Numbered from the stretch's first letter, positions 37,601 through 49,123 are shown. The stretch is 64,000 bases of DNA from Gordionus sp. m RMFG-2023 (GCF_954871325.1 NC_088777.1:53792703-53856702), one strand, 5' to 3'. Made by a program: numbers and translations. The notes: a model not told the origin generated them from the sequence alone.

Positions 37601-40600
37601 GGAAAGATCCTACTTGCTGAAGATAGACGGTAAAGTAGCTGAAAGGCCCCAGCATTTGCTCATGAGGGTTTCTGTTGGGATCCACGGGAAAAATATAGAT
37701 TTGGCCCTGCAAACCTACGAGCTCATGTCCACCAAGTATTTCATACACGCCTCACCTACTCTCTTCAATTCGGGTACCTGTAGACCTCAATTATCTAGGT
37801 TATTCTCAATTAACTTTTTTTCGAAATTGGAGGGGTATACTGTTGCTAATCAGCTGATTCAATCCATATGGTCTTACTTATTTTTTTTAGCATTATGCTT
37901 TTGATCGCAAAACTCTAGTCAACATCAGGCCCTTTTCCAGACAAATATAAATAATTTTTCAGTACATGGCCATTAACTGATATACCAGTCAAAAAAAAAT
38001 AACATCTTAATATTTTGATCCATTTCACTTTTATAAAAATGAAAGCTGCTTCTTGCTAACCATGAAAGAGGATTCGATAGAAGGAATATACACCACTTTG
38101 AAGCAATGCGCTCTTATAAGCAAATCCGCTGGTGGAATAGGCCTAAACGTGCATTGCATCAGAGCTTCCGGTAGCTATATAGCTGGAACGAATGGTAATT
38201 CCAATGGACTTCTCCCAATGCTTAGAGTCTATAATAATACGGCACGATACGTGGACCAAGGAGGGAATAAGGTTATTTTTTAAAGAAAATAATGAGAGCT
38301 AATCATATCTGAAAAAAAAATCTTATATTAGTTGCTATATCTGGGTCAAATTATAAAAGTTTTTTGAATCTTAATTTGTTTTTATTTTGGTGATCTTAAT
38401 TCCCGCTTCAATATATATTTATAATAATGATTTTTGCAACTTGGAACCCCTGGGAATGGGAGAAATTTAGTAAGTATTTTCTAAATAATACTCAGAGCCA
38501 GTTTTGGTTCGGTCCCACTACAGTACTCAGATGGAACTATTTAGCCGCCAGTTTCGTAATATCGTATCCCAAATTATTTTATTTATTTTTTTCTTTCAAA
38601 GAGACCTGGAGCCTTTGCTATATACCTGGAGCCTTGGCATGCCGACGTTTTCGAGTTTCTGAATTGCAAGAAAAACACTGGTAAGGAGGAAAGTAGGGCT
38701 CGAGATCTGTTTTACGCCCTTTGGATACCCGACCTCTTTATGGAGCGGGTTCAGTCCGACGGCCAATGGAGTCTCATGTGTCCTCACGATTGTCCAGGCC
38801 TTTGCGAGGTCTGGGGAAATGAATTCGCCGAGCTTTATACTAAGTATTTTTTTTATATTACCCCATAAGGAAAAACCCTTTTTAACCCTATAGAAAAAAA
38901 GGTCATATTTACTTGTTATGAGCTACAGTGTTTGCTAAACGGCTCTAACTCAATATGTTATCAGGAAAAAAATATTACGCGAGCCTTACGATTTTGCTTA
39001 TAGGTGTCACATAGGTTTGAAACATCTATTAACCAAATCTCGCTCTTAGACAATATTTTTCTGGTTGCAACACTAGTTATTATGACGTATTTTTGCGAGA
39101 TTTTTTTTAAAAGATGGAATATAATAACCAGCTGTTCATTTCATATCGAATATCTTTTTAAAGCTTACGGGAAAAGAATATAAAACAAAATCCCCCCCCC
39201 CCAAAGTGGGTTATATTTTGATGATAAAAGAAAATTAACTGGTAATCCGAAAAATACCATACGAGAATTTACCTTCTTTCAATAATAAGGGAAAAGAAAG
39301 CAAAACAGGCAGAGATAGTTCCTATTTTAATGATTAAAGATAGTTCAGAGAAGAAAAAAATCTAAATTGATAAGTTAATTTTTAACCCTATTAATAGCTT
39401 AACCTATCTAATGTAATAGTAAATAAAATAAAACTTTAATGGCAGTTATAACCTTAAATATCAATCATTCCTTACGAATTAAAATATTTTTTACAAGGTA
39501 CGAAAAAGCAGGTAAAGTCCGCCGAACCATCAGAGCCCAAGAGCTTTGGTACGCCATCATTGAGAGCCAGACCGAGACCGGAACTCCGTATATGCTCTAT
39601 AAGGATGCTTGCAATTCTAAATCCAATCAACAAAATATCGGTTTATATATTCATTCATACTTCATTTACTGTATTTAATTTTTGCTTTAATGTGCAAATG
39701 GAATTTAAAATTAATAAAAAATTTCCTTAAATTAAAATAATAAAAGGTACCATCAAATGTTCAAACCTTTGCACAGAGATTGTGGAATACTCCTCACCCG
39801 ATGAGGTAATCCTCCCCCTCCCCCCTTCAATATTCCATATTGTCCTGCGTACACACATATCTGGATACATTTTTAGAAGACAAAATAAGACAATTATAAT
39901 TGCTAATTTCATTAATATAGGATTCCCTAATAATACCCGAGACTTTGGTATATAAATACAAAACAGAATCTTACAATGTCGGGTTAAATAAATATGTTTT
40001 AAGATGCTTTTTGTGCAAATAAATTATTACTTTTATCCAATTTTTGAGAAATGGCTGATTTTAAAACATTCATTTTTTTGTTATGCTTGAATAATTTGTG
40101 AATCAGGGTTTAAAAAAATGAAAGACCAAAGAAAAATATATGTTTTGATTTTTTAAAGGTGGCTGTATGCAATCTGGCTTCCCTAGCCGTCAATAATTAT
40201 GTGGAATGGGATGCTAACAAAAAGCCTTTCTTCAATTTCCCCAAACTTCAGGAGGTGACGAAAATCGTGACTGCTAACCTGGATAAGATCATAGATATCA
40301 ATTATTACCCCGTGCCAGAGGTTACCATTCTTTTTTTCTTCTTATATCTACATCGTAAATGTTTAATAGTTTAATATTTGGAGAGGTTAGTGCAAAAATC
40401 TGGGCAATTTTAAAGGAAGAGTTCTAATAATCTCTTGATTTTTACTCTTCTTAAATCTTATTTATATTTTAAATTTAGCCTTTATTTTGCCCACACAATT
40501 TTTTTTAAAATGTATTTTATTTAAGGTCTAATTTTATTTTTACGCAGGCTGAAAGATCTAACAAACTTCATAGGCCGCTGGGTATAGGGGTGCAAGGACT

Positions 40601-43600
40601 TGCTGACGCGTTCATTCTAATGAGATATCCCTTTGATAGCCCCGAAGCTAAAGAACTCAATATCCAGATATTTCAATGTATTTACCATTCGGCTTTGACT
40701 GCCAGCTGCCAACTGGCCCAGAAATTAGGGATTTATTCATCTTACGAAGGAAGCCCAGTCTCTAAAGGGGTTTATTAAATATATCAATGAGAAGATAAAA
40801 AGGGTGTTTTTCTATCGTATCCATAAATGTACAGAATCAAACCTAAAAATTTACTAGGCTTTGAAATGATCCTTTGCAAAGTAAAGTGGTATATGAAATA
40901 AATAATTGATTTGTTCGTGAAACAAAAATGTAATCCAGGGGCTTAAGAGGAAGATAATTTATAAAGATGTTCAACATTTTATATTAAATAGGAATCTCTC
41001 TTTATGAAAACTAAAGAAAAACACGAGTTTAAATCAGGGAATTAAAACATGTACTAAAAAGAGATTTCATTTAGGATTCTGTCTTTCTGCAAATTTTGCA
41101 CCAATTCGATTTTTGGATTTATTTTTTTTATTCACCATCATTTTTTGAAAAATGTCATAAAAATTCAATATTTTTATATGCAAAAAAAAATAATTAACAT
41201 GAAGTATGGGGTTAAACAACCCTGAAATTTTTCCGTTTTTTGATGAATAAGGGCAATATTTGGTCTATTATTATTTTTGATTCAACATTTTAAAATCATT
41301 TTTTTTGTTACGAATAATATAAGATTAAGAAAAAGTTAATATCACATTTTTAGCTTATTCTTTCAAAATATTATATTTTTTAAAACTTTACAAATAAATT
41401 GAATTTGTAAAGTTTATTATTATTAGTAAATTCGACAATCCAAAAAAAATTAAACATTGTCCAAATAAGATTTTTTTTAACGATTATTGGCACAACCCTG
41501 GTGTCAGTTTTAAATATTTAATATTCTTGAAAAGGGCTTATACCTTCCTAATGTTGAAAATAATTTATCGTTTTAAAAAACTAATAGGTGTTCCTCGGGA
41601 GACTTAAATTTTATAAGCGAAAAACCTTATTTATTTTTTATTTTGTTAAATAAAGTTTTATTTTACTTTAAAATAGGAATTTTATCGGGCTTAATTACTA
41701 TACCTATATTTAATTACCCACCAAATATTTAATTCTGGTCCAATCAAACAAGCCAATCCCTACAAATTATAATTTCGAAAATTTTATGGTCAATGTTAAA
41801 AGATACAAAATAAAAGTTAGATTTTTGCTCTACAAAATTTATACATCAAGGGACTATGCCTAACTGTTATGTCAAAAAATACAAACATTATAAAATGAAA
41901 TCATAAACTTTTTAAACAATATTTGTAGGAAAGTTATTTACTGCCAATTTTTTGTAAATTTTAAAAGGGGCTTTGGTTGCACTTTTTATAAATCTTAAAA
42001 AGGGATTCTTGTAAAAGTCCCTTGCAAATTAGATTTCTTTCAATTTCAAGTTTGGTCTTTAAATTATTTCATACCTCACCCCAGCCCTCATTTATATTTT
42101 TTAAGCCCAGCCCTTTATTATAGCCAAATATCCATTTATCAACACTTTTTCAAAATGTAGAAGAGATTCTTAGTAGACACATATATCATGGTTGGTAAAT
42201 AGTTTCATTTCAAAATAACCCTTCTACATCTTTCATCATCACGGGTATCTCCTGGGTGGTAGTGTTGTTAAAAAGTCCAATTCGGGTCTATTTTTAAAAA
42301 CGGCCCAATTAAGATTATTATAACCAAAATAATATCGTGTAAGCCTGATGCCAGAAAGGCTTTTCTACTTGCAAAATCTTGAGGTTTACACAATATAATT
42401 TTGGCTCTAATCTTAATCGGACCATTTTTCAAAGACCTAAATCTGGCTTTAACAACACTACTGGGTGATATGATTTCACATCTTAAAGAACGAATCATAT
42501 AACCAGAGACTTTGCAAAGGACCAAATTTTGGGTCTCTTTGATATACTTTTTTAAAAAAAATCATTTTGGGTTTGTTTCCAAAGGGAAATTGAAAATATG
42601 AGCTATAAGTGAATATTAAGCAATCCATTATATGATTTAATTAATTAATGCATATAGCCCAGTGCGAATTCTTTAATAATTTGAATTCCAAAGCCTGGCT
42701 TGGCCCGGATTTTTAAGATTATGCCCTTTTCTAACCCATTTTTGGGTGGGGATCTCTCAAACAATATTCTTATAAATAATCTTTCAAAATTAACATATGT
42801 TCATATTGCCACAATTCAGATGCTTCAATACGACATGTGGCCTGGCGTGAAACCTGCGAACACCGAGCATTGGAATTGGGACACTCTTAAGGCCGAAATA
42901 GCCGAACACGGGATAAGGAATTCTCTGCTTTTGGCTCCTATGCCCACTGCATCTACCGCTCAAATCCTGGGGAATAATGAAAGTATCGAACCTTACACCA
43001 CCAACATATACACCAGGAGAGTTCTCTCTGGAGAATTTCAAGTTTATTACAATAAATATATTAGAGATGTACTAACTATACCAGATCCTAAAAATTAAAT
43101 TTTCTATATTTAAATGAATAGATCCTGGACTGGATCCAATACAGTTAAAAAAAAAATTTTGTGTTTAATAAACACTAGAATTATGTAAAGATAAAATATT
43201 TCCAAGATTCTCTTCTGTTCAAATTATAATTTAGAGAAAGAATGAATTCCTTGGTTTAAGAACACTTTTACTAACTTCGTTAGCCTACATCTTTAAATAA
43301 CGATAAATAAAAGTATCAAAATAGTAAATGTATCTTATCAATCAAAACTGAATTATTTAATCTTTTAAAGTTAGGATAATCGAAAGGTTCTAATCATTTT
43401 ACCTACCTTTTTACGGGTATATATTCGGGTGACAAATTTTTTAACAGTTCAAATCCTATTATGTTCTGTAAATAACAACTTTTAATATCGAACTAGGTTC
43501 TTATACCTGCAAAAATCCAACGTCTGGCGAGGATCTGGTTTTTTTTAAAAATTTGGTTATTTGGGTTGACCCAAAAATTTTGGATTGATTCCATTTCTAA

Positions 43601-44870
43601 TCTTTGTTATCGCTCCAGTCCTTTACATTTTAATTTTTCGTATACTTTTAGATAGTCAATCATCATTTGTTGAAAGATCTGACGGATTTGGGCCTTTGGA
43701 ACGACGATATGAAGAACCAAATGATAGGTAGTATGGGATCTATACAAGTACGTTTTTCAGATTTCTTTTATATAAATCATTTTTAAAAAATAATTGCTGA
43801 TTGGTGACCACTTAGTCCTTATCAAGCATCTTAGATATTCATTACTATATCTGTACAATTTGCCCAAATTTATATAACATTAAAATAGAGCTTTTGATAC
43901 GAAGTTCCCCTTCAAATCTTTTATACCTTATATTCTTTCATTTTTCCACCATTGTTAAATACCATTTGCAAAAAAAAAGATAAAATAAATATTATGTTTA
44001 TCTTTCAAAAAAAAAACAATTTATTAGAAGATAGGCTCTATCCCACCAAATATTAAAGCTTTATACAAAACAGTTTGGGAAATATCTCAGCGAGTTATTA
44101 TTGATATGGCAGCTGACAGGGCTCCGTATATTGATCAGAGCCAATCACTTAACTTGCACATTGCTCAACCCACTTACGCTAAGCTTACGTCCATGCATTT
44201 TTACGCCTGGAAAAAGGTTTCCATGCATTTAATTTTATCAGCAAACATTTTTTTTATGCAAAGAAAAATCTTTGTTTATGTTTAAAATGTTGCGCATAAT
44301 AAAAAAAAATATATTAGAATTATAAATCAAAAACTAATAATATTTTATATTTCAAAAAAATTATTTTTAAGTGTATTTTTATAATTTAACTTTCATTTTG
44401 TCTCTGAAAAATAAATTCTTAGGTCTATGTTTCTTCATTAGTTTTCAAGAAAAACATTTATATTTTTAATTAAATTAAAGTTAGTGATTTTTTGCTAAAA
44501 TATGTTTAATTAAACAATTTTCAAACAGGGCCTAAAAACCGGGATGTATTACCTCAGAACCAAACCTGCAGCCAACGCTATTCAATTCACTCTTGACAAA
44601 ACAAAACTCGCTAAGAGTATCGCAAATAATGGGGTCGTCGATACGGAAATAAATGAAAATGATACCCAATCAAATTCCGAAGAAAATGAAGAAAGCTTGG
44701 ACAACATATCAGCCGACTCTCAAAACGTCGAATTTAAAAGGAATCACGACACTTTGCTCAAACAAAATGGCCGACCTGAGCTGGATGACGAAAATTTATC
44801 GGAGCACGAAAAGGCGAAATTATTATGTTCCCTCAAAGACAAGGAGGCCTGTTTAATGTGCAGTGGATGA
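31024..44870 (+). CDS. RRM1: Ribonucleoside-diphosphate reductase large subunit, complete, 15 coding exons
   Basis: Class Ia ribonucleotide reductase alpha chain, a cytosolic enzyme that reduces NDPs to dNDPs with the RRM2 radical subunit. Exons: 31024-31042, 31090-31178, 31223-31400, 31515-31675, 37596-37798, 38046-38271, 38602-38843, 39498-39640, 39747-39805, 40159-40320, 40548-40769, 42820-43041, 43652-43747, 44028-44216, 44529-44870. They sum to 2,553 nt, a multiple of three, giving 850 residues and one terminal stop. All introns are GT-AG. By recall of human RRM1 numbering, the first ~450 residues align without net indel: C218, N427, C429, E431 and C444 fall at identical positions. The radical-transfer tyrosines are Y744-Y745 (human 737-738) and the redox tail CLMC is at 845-848. 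The protein is about 58 residues longer than human, mostly in an acidic linker before the tail. Intron 4 (about 5.9 kb) carries a composite retroelement. Confidence 0.95.
31960..32190. repeat. hAT-like short element, TAGTGTTG family, diverged (RRM1 intron 4)
   Basis: GGCTAACTCAATATTTTAG, CCTAAGCATAAAG and the closing TTGGGTCTAACAACAATA match the internal words and right end of the TAGTGTTG family. The left end is diverged (CTAGTTTTGATAAATGGCTC). Confidence 0.5.
33055..33175. repeat. GC-richer CCGGGCC-type repeat, diverged (RRM1 intron 4)
   Basis: CAGACCCAACCCTAAACCCA, GTACATGGGCCTGACG and TATCCGGGCCAGACC follow the same order of words as the 51.65-kb copy (GCAGGCCCGGCCCTAAGCCC; GTACCCGGGCCTGGCCG; TATCCGGGCCGGGCC), with AT decay. 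Confidence 0.55.
34049..34640 (-). pseudogene. Gag-like zinc-knuckle sequence, left arm (frame broken)
   Basis: The minus strand encodes the same product as the right arm ([28 protein letters not shown]), but the frame is split by a C/G homopolymer near 34,420-34,428, where the right arm has a shorter run. The knuckle half and the C-terminal half are therefore in different frames. The arms differ at roughly one in five amino acids over the compared part, so the duplication is not very recent. Confidence 0.7.
35171..35630 (-). pseudogene. Ty3/Gypsy integrase core, partial
   Basis: About 150 codons are open on the minus strand. They contain [19 protein letters not shown], with the second catalytic aspartate in VSDGG, and [14 protein letters not shown] with the catalytic glutamate, followed by [20 protein letters not shown]. 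These are features of the integrase of metazoan Ty3/Gypsy elements. The first catalytic aspartate and the HHCC zinc domain are missing because the sequence runs into the inverted-repeat arm at about 35,630. No stop interrupts the visible part, so it is younger than the pol debris at 23 kb. Confidence 0.85.
35744..36307 (+). CDS. Gag-like protein with CCHC zinc knuckle, right arm
   Basis: An open frame of 187 codons. A CCHC knuckle ([14 protein letters not shown], pattern C-x2-C-x4-H-x4-C) sits after a basic KRR, as in retroelement nucleocapsid domains that bind RNA. After it comes a Pro/Ser/Thr-rich tail ([21 protein letters not shown]) ending in an acidic WENQLLS. The apparent start lies in low-complexity sequence and the capsid part is absent, so this is a C-terminal gag fragment. 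It is the intact counterpart of the broken copy in the left arm. Confidence 0.65.
   Translation: MCFPFQSYNQIFPPIIHMETTSRLIDLGSCYIVTLIPKNTGMTIQAPMSQENYMTSGGLRKRRCFHCHNDDHIRSQCPSLGKDGRQPLAPINDNAMGRSAEHYRRRMVDATQGPAPFSPMRPAPSANRGALIGTSNGCSSSTSNPPTDNILQRAVDSIHGPASTTSAFSAEAPRIDDMEFWENQLLS
37030..37195. mobile_element. Inverted-repeat element with CAGCTG (RRM1 intron 4)
   Basis: CACGATTTAACAGCTGATCA near 37,058 is mirrored by GAGCAGCTGTTAAATCGTG near 37,151. Inverted homology extends outward (GGATGCATTCCTATCC against GGATCGGAACTGATTCC). About 150 bp, non-coding, about 0.4 kb before RRM1 exon 5. Confidence 0.7.
37596..38843 (+). CDS. RRM1: RRM1 exons 5-7: specificity-site region and catalytic Cys218
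   Basis: Exon 5 begins [20 protein letters not shown] and ends inside the serine before the first catalytic cysteine; exon 6 opens with C218 (SCFLLTM). Exon 6 also carries KSAGGIG and GTNGNSNG, loops of the effector/substrate region, and [13 protein letters not shown]. Exon 7 resumes with [13 protein letters not shown] and runs to EFAELYTK, with [12 protein letters not shown]. All three have near-50% GC third positions, unlike the AT-rich introns. Two conserved cysteines (in MCPHDCPG) are retained from animal homologues. Confidence 0.95.
38928..39078. repeat. hAT-like short element, TAGTGTTG family (RRM1 intron 7)
   Basis: CAGTGTTTGCTAAACGGCTC at the left and TTGCAACACTAG at the right, with AAAAATATTACGCGAGCC inside as in the 46.9-kb copy. 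The right arm is shortened. Confidence 0.6.
39498..40769 (+). CDS. RRM1: RRM1 exons 8-11: active-site N427/C429/E431 and C444
   Basis: Exon 8 (39498-39640) ends in the glycine codon of SNQQNIG. Exon 9 (39747-39805, only 59 nt) carries [11 protein letters not shown], which holds the active-site Asn, Cys and Glu. Exon 10 starts [10 protein letters not shown] with C444 and has a four-residue insertion ([13 protein letters not shown]) relative to human. Exon 11 carries [20 protein letters not shown] and [10 protein letters not shown]. Exon 11 ends at GGG before a weak donor (GTTTAT); this boundary was fixed by continuity with exon 12 (LQYDMW). Confidence 0.93.
42252..42468. mobile_element. hAT-like short element with 8-bp target duplication (RRM1 intron 11)
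   Basis: TAGTGTTGTTAAAAAG at 42,260 and CTTTAACAACACTA ending at 42,460 form the ends. The flanks CTGGGTGG (42,252-42,259) and CTGGGTGA (42,461-42,468) agree at 7 of 8 positions. The 201-bp interior is non-coding and related to the other TAGTGTTG copies. It is inside an RRM1 intron in the last 0.6 kb before exon 12. Confidence 0.82.
42820..44870 (+). CDS. RRM1: RRM1 exons 12-15: barrel end, radical-transfer tyrosines and redox tail
   Basis: Exon 12 (42820-43041) carries [20 protein letters not shown] and [13 protein letters not shown]. Exon 13 is [10 protein letters not shown] through GSMGSIQ. Exon 14 starts at 44,028 (acceptor TTATTAG, giving [10 protein letters not shown], the same length as human) and includes [11 protein letters not shown] and [10 protein letters not shown]. 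Exon 15 carries [16 protein letters not shown], then a roughly 55-residue extra acidic, Asn/Ser-rich linker, and ends CLMCSG with the C-x2-C pair that shuttles electrons from thioredoxin. The linker is longer than in vertebrate RRM1 but lies in the flexible tail. Confidence 0.94.
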
Positions 44871-44876
44871 AATAAA
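44871..44876 (+). terminator. Candidate polyadenylation signal AATAAA for RRM1
   Basis: AATAAA directly abuts the TGA stop codon. If used, the 3' UTR would be only a few tens of bases. In AT-rich DNA the hexamer is common by chance. Confidence 0.4.
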
Positions 44877-44999
44877 AGAAATTAATATATCCCTTCATAT
44901 TTTTTTTTATAATTTTAAAAAAAAAAAATGTTTGTAATTATTTAGAAACTTATATTATATGCACCAGTGACATAATTTGTATATTAACCACCTATAACT

Positions 45000-45160
45000 A
45001 GCGTTGTTAAACATTGATTTTGGCCAAGATAATGTTAAGTGAGCCCTAGAGATTTGACAAAGAGAGGTTCTGTATTCTGCCACCTTTGAGCAACATTTCC
45101 AGGCTTTACGTAATATTATTTTGACTAAAATCTTAATCGGGCCGTATTTTTTTAAAAAAT
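45000..45160. repeat. hAT-like short element, TAGTGTTG family, truncated
   Basis: CTAGCGTTGTTAAACATTGA at the left, then internal words GCTTTACGTAATATTATTTT and CTAAAATCTTAATCGGGCC as in the 42.3-kb copy. The right terminus is lost. Confidence 0.5.
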
Positions 45161-46150
45161 AATAATAATAAATATGAAAAATATAGTTTTAAACACTTAG
45201 GGTTCTAAATCAATTATTTTGATTTATGAAATATATGTACAACACTTAATTTAGTTAAGAAAAATTAATAATAGTGAAACATTTATCACATAATGCCAGG
45301 AGGTTTAAATAATTTACTATACAACTAAACACTCTTAACAAGATACTATCATTTATCAATATATTAAAGTAACAAAACAGAAAAAAACTACTATAATCTT
45401 TATTATAAACTCAATTATTATTATTTTTTTAAAAAAAGAGAAGATATTTTCATGACTAAATATAATATATTAATATTAAGGGATAAAATTTGAAAAACAT
45501 AAATATCATTTATAATATATAATACATATTATGAAATTTCCTTTTTTTCTTAACACGGTAATAGGTTGGTTGTGTGCTTTGCATAATGTAATAAACCTAT
45601 GAGTGATAGACAATATAAAATAAATAATTGGGGAAAGAAATTAAAATTCTAATCCAAATTCGTTCATTAGAACTTACTAGATGATTCAGCTCATAAAAGG
45701 ATGCCAAGAATATAAAAAAAACACATTGTCAGGGCGATTCATTGCTCATTTTTTGGTTCAAAGAACATAATTTAACTTTTAGGTGGCAAAATAATATGTA
45801 CAGGGAAAATACTGGTAAATGAGTTTGTGCCTAAGACGAGAAAAATTATGTTAATTATATTTGATTGAAGAAAATCTTTAAAACCGTTGGCAAAAAAAGA
45901 GATAGTTTCAACAAATTTAATAAAAGTGTTAAATATAATCATTAATTCGAGGGATAATTAAGAATGAACTTTAAAAAAATGATCGATATGATTCTAAGGA
46001 ACGGGTAATAAGATTATAGGATTCGGTATTCTAAAGCTCTTAAAAGAAAATCCTAATAATTTGATTCGTAACCTACTTGTCAATAATATTAGCAATAGGT
46101 GTAAAAAAAATTTCACATTAAATATTCTTACGAGAGATTTTATATGTTTT
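45161..46150. other. AT-rich spacer between RRM1 and the 46.2-kb exon
   Basis: No coding signal or repeat boundary was recognised. Confidence 0.5.
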
Positions 46151-46170
46151 GTGTGGAAGAAAAAAAAAAT

Positions 46171-46596
46171 TTAATGTGTGACGACATCTTTTGGCGATTT
46201 TCGGCGTTTTCTTCTTCGGCGAAAAAAGCAGCATTTAACTTCGTCCACAACCTCGACATCACTGTAAATTGCGGCTTGATCCGTTGTTTCGGCGTGACGA
46301 GCGAAGGGGGGCAGCTGATTGCTCACCTTTTTGTGTTGGGAATAGGAATTACTGCTTCCGGGAGGTGGGTGGTCATTGGAAAACGTCTTTGGCAGCAGCA
46401 ACTCCCTGTGATGATTGACGTCGGTGACGGGAGCCGAGGCAACTTGTTCTACAGGCAAGGGATTTAGAGCGAGTGCAGTGTTAGGGTGGTGCTTGGCAGC
46501 CGGGGCAACTGACGTAGAAGCTGAGGGAGACTGTTTGTCGGTCCAATCGAATATGCCGTCATCTTTGAAGCCCTTGCGAGTGAATATCTCGCTTTA
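46171..46596 (-). CDS. Coding exon(s) of an unidentified gene
   Basis: A GC-balanced island on the minus strand is open from an acceptor (AATTAAAG at about 46,597) for about 140 codons to a stop at about 46,171. It starts EIFTRKGFKDDGIFDWTDKQ and continues Ser/Pro/Ala/His-rich (SPSASTSVAPAAKHHP; HPPPGSSNSYSQHKK), then ends basic (CCFFRRRRKRRKSPKD). A strong donor (AAAAAG|GTGAGC at about 46,347) and an acceptor (TTTACAG at about 46,282) would remove a 66-nt intron, but in the current phase the splice makes an immediate TGA. The protein could therefore end after HKK, or read through to the basic tail. The composition suggests a disordered C-terminal region. Family not recognised; upstream exons not found. 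Confidence 0.5.
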
Positions 46597-46886
46597 ATTA
46601 TTAAACATACATTTTTTTGTTAGTTATAAGTTATTTTAAAATTCGTATATACAAAGAACGATGGGGTTGATTCAAATTAGTACAAATTTTTCTGAATTTA
46701 TACTGAGATACTAAGCAATAACGTGAAATTTACTACTAGGGAAGCGCTTAATTTTAGATTAAGATGTACGTATTAACGAGCACAACTTGTCTTTGTTTTT
46801 TTTTGAGTTCGAATAGTCGATAACTAAAATTATACAAGTAATTTGCTAGATTTTTACTATAGCATGTTTTCAATTGAAATCACTAC

Positions 46887-47114
46887 GTGTTGTTAAACGG
46901 ACCGATTTGAGCCGATTTTTTGAAAACGGCTAACTCGATATATTATTCAGAAAAATATTACGCGAGCTTTGAATCTTTTGCTCACAGATGGCAAAAGATT
47001 TTTGACAATCCATTAGCGAAATTTCAAGGCATATCCAATATATATATTTCCGGCTAAAATAGGGAGCTAACCGCTTTTAAAAATCGGCTAAAAGCGAGCC
47101 ATTTTACAACACTA
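46887..47114. mobile_element. hAT-like short element, TAGTGTTG family, near full length
   Basis: GTGTTGTTAAACGGACCG at the left, AAATGGCTCGCTTTTAGCCG (reverse strand) at the right, closing in CAACACTA. Inverted homology spans about 50 bp at each end, including the GGCTAACTCGATAT/GGTTAGCTCCCTAT pair. Target duplication not clear. Confidence 0.75.
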
Positions 47115-48429
47115 GTTTCTACAATAAGTTTTCCCAAACTCTGAAGTTGATTGGTGCCAATGTTAGGATTAAAAGATTTCGATTATTATTTCCCAAATTT
47201 TGTAAAGTTGTAGATCCCATGTTGTTGATATTCAATTTCTCTTTTTTTTTGTCATTTCAAAAAAAAATTTATCGAATTTAAAAAGATATTTCAAATAATT
47301 TTTTCAACCAACACAATCGCAATTAATAGACATTTTAAAAAATTTTATCTTTCACGTTTTATTTATTTTCCGTCGTTTATTATTTTATTTTGAAACGTAA
47401 AATTAGACATTTACATTTCATTTTGATTTTCATTTTATTATTTAGTTTTCCAAAAATATTTTTTTTTAGCGTATGTCCAAAAATATACGCTACGCAAAAC
47501 ATCCGAAATTTGAAATTCGCTCTCTTAAAGGGTAGTAAAAATAATCACGTAGTATAAGAATAGTATTATTTTTTGTTTTCAACGTAGCATAAAGATTGTC
47601 ACATGTAAGTGTAACATATGTTTTATTCCCAATTAAAATTTCTATTTATTATTGTCTAATGGCGTTAATATTACATGTCCATTTAAATGATTACTGTATA
47701 AGGCAATACGTAACTTGATATATAGTATATTTTATATATAATTTCAGAAAAAGAAAACCCAAAATTTTATGTTATCGGGCGATACCTTATTTTGATTAAA
47801 AAATGATATTCAAAACAAATAAAATCTTCGTCTTAAAAAAAAGAAGATTAATTCATAATTTTAAAAAGAATTCTGATTGGGTAAATAGTTAACAATAAAC
47901 TATTCATTCTCGATCCAATACTGCCGTTTTCCAAGGACTTATATTATCGATCACTACGTACCGACTACTAGCCGTCATTTTTTTTAATTTACGAGGGAAG
48001 CAATAATTCCTTTGCTTGCTTCTACGGACTCTTAGTCACTGAAACTATTATCCGAAAGTAGTGTTGTTTTAAACGGGCTCGATTTTCGCCGATTTTTAAA
48101 AACAGCTGTTTACTCGATATTTTGTTCACCTAAAAGGAATTAACCGACGATTCAAAATCGTATTTTTAAACGGATAACAAAATTAATCGAATTCTTCGTT
48201 ATAATTTTGAAAATTATTCCTAAATATTTAACATTTTCCCTTGCTGCGGAACTTTATTTCCGCAGCTATAAATCTCCTTTGAAACTTTGGGAAAAATCTA
48301 TTTCTGGAAAACATTTCGAAAGAATTCGATTTTTTCGAATAAAGAATAATGCGAATATTCGATTTACCTTGTGGGTGATAATTAATAATTATAATATACA
48401 TGTCTGTTATTAGGATCAATAACATATAA

Positions 48430-48680
48430 TAATATCTAGACTGACTTGAATGTTAAATCAGCTGAACCCGTCATTTTGGTAACCTATCATATAGTAATTA
48501 TTCTCACGTTAAAAACTACTATTAAATTGATAACTTTGCTTCCTTATTATCTCGATGGTCATGCAATTTTTTAAATAAAGTTTACGTCAGACATAGGAAT
48601 ATCGACCCCAGCTGTTTTTCGTTGATGTGCACTTTTAACGAATGCATCGTCAGTCTAAGTATTTATCTCAATTTTAAATC
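48430..48680 (+). mobile_element. CAGCTG-core miniature inverted-repeat element
   Basis: CTAGACTGAC at about 48,437 and GTCAGTCTAAG at about 48,650 give outer inverted ends. Inside, AATCAGCTGAACCCGTCATT and ATCGACCCCAGCTGTTTTTC are the family core ends. The interior aligns with the 13.5-kb copy (TTATCTCGATGGTCATGCAA). Confidence 0.7.
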
Positions 48681-49123
48681 TCACGTGACCGGAAATGTAT
48701 TTCGGAATAATTTTGGCCATTAACAATTATTTTATTTTTTTTTGGTTTATACGAAAGAATGCATAAAAATTATAAGTTAATTGGCGGCAAATGTGTTTGA
48801 AATTTGACTATTCATGCTGGAATAATAGATTTTTGATCTCAAAGTATTTGAGTAAAATTTGGCACTCATTTTTGGTTCCACGGAGAATGAGAAATTTTAT
48901 GCGTTTCAGAGAATTCGTTTTGAGACGTGTTTCCAAACCCAATGTTTCCGACCAATAACATAATTTATTAAATTTTTAACCACTAACTGATTAGAATAAT
49001 GCCTCCTCCTTAATCGTAGCAAGGAGGTTTGCCTATGCGCAAATGCAAAATATCCAAAATAGTTCTCATTGGTTGTGAAGGTTTATCAAGGCTCCTTTTG
49101 TTTTAATAGTGGGGTAACAAGCT

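Noticed and set aside
46144-46597. Plus-strand frames of 107 and 60 codons
   Set aside because: The minus strand has better codon texture, a matching acceptor and donor, and low-complexity Ser/Pro runs typical of real disordered tails; the plus frames look like shadows.
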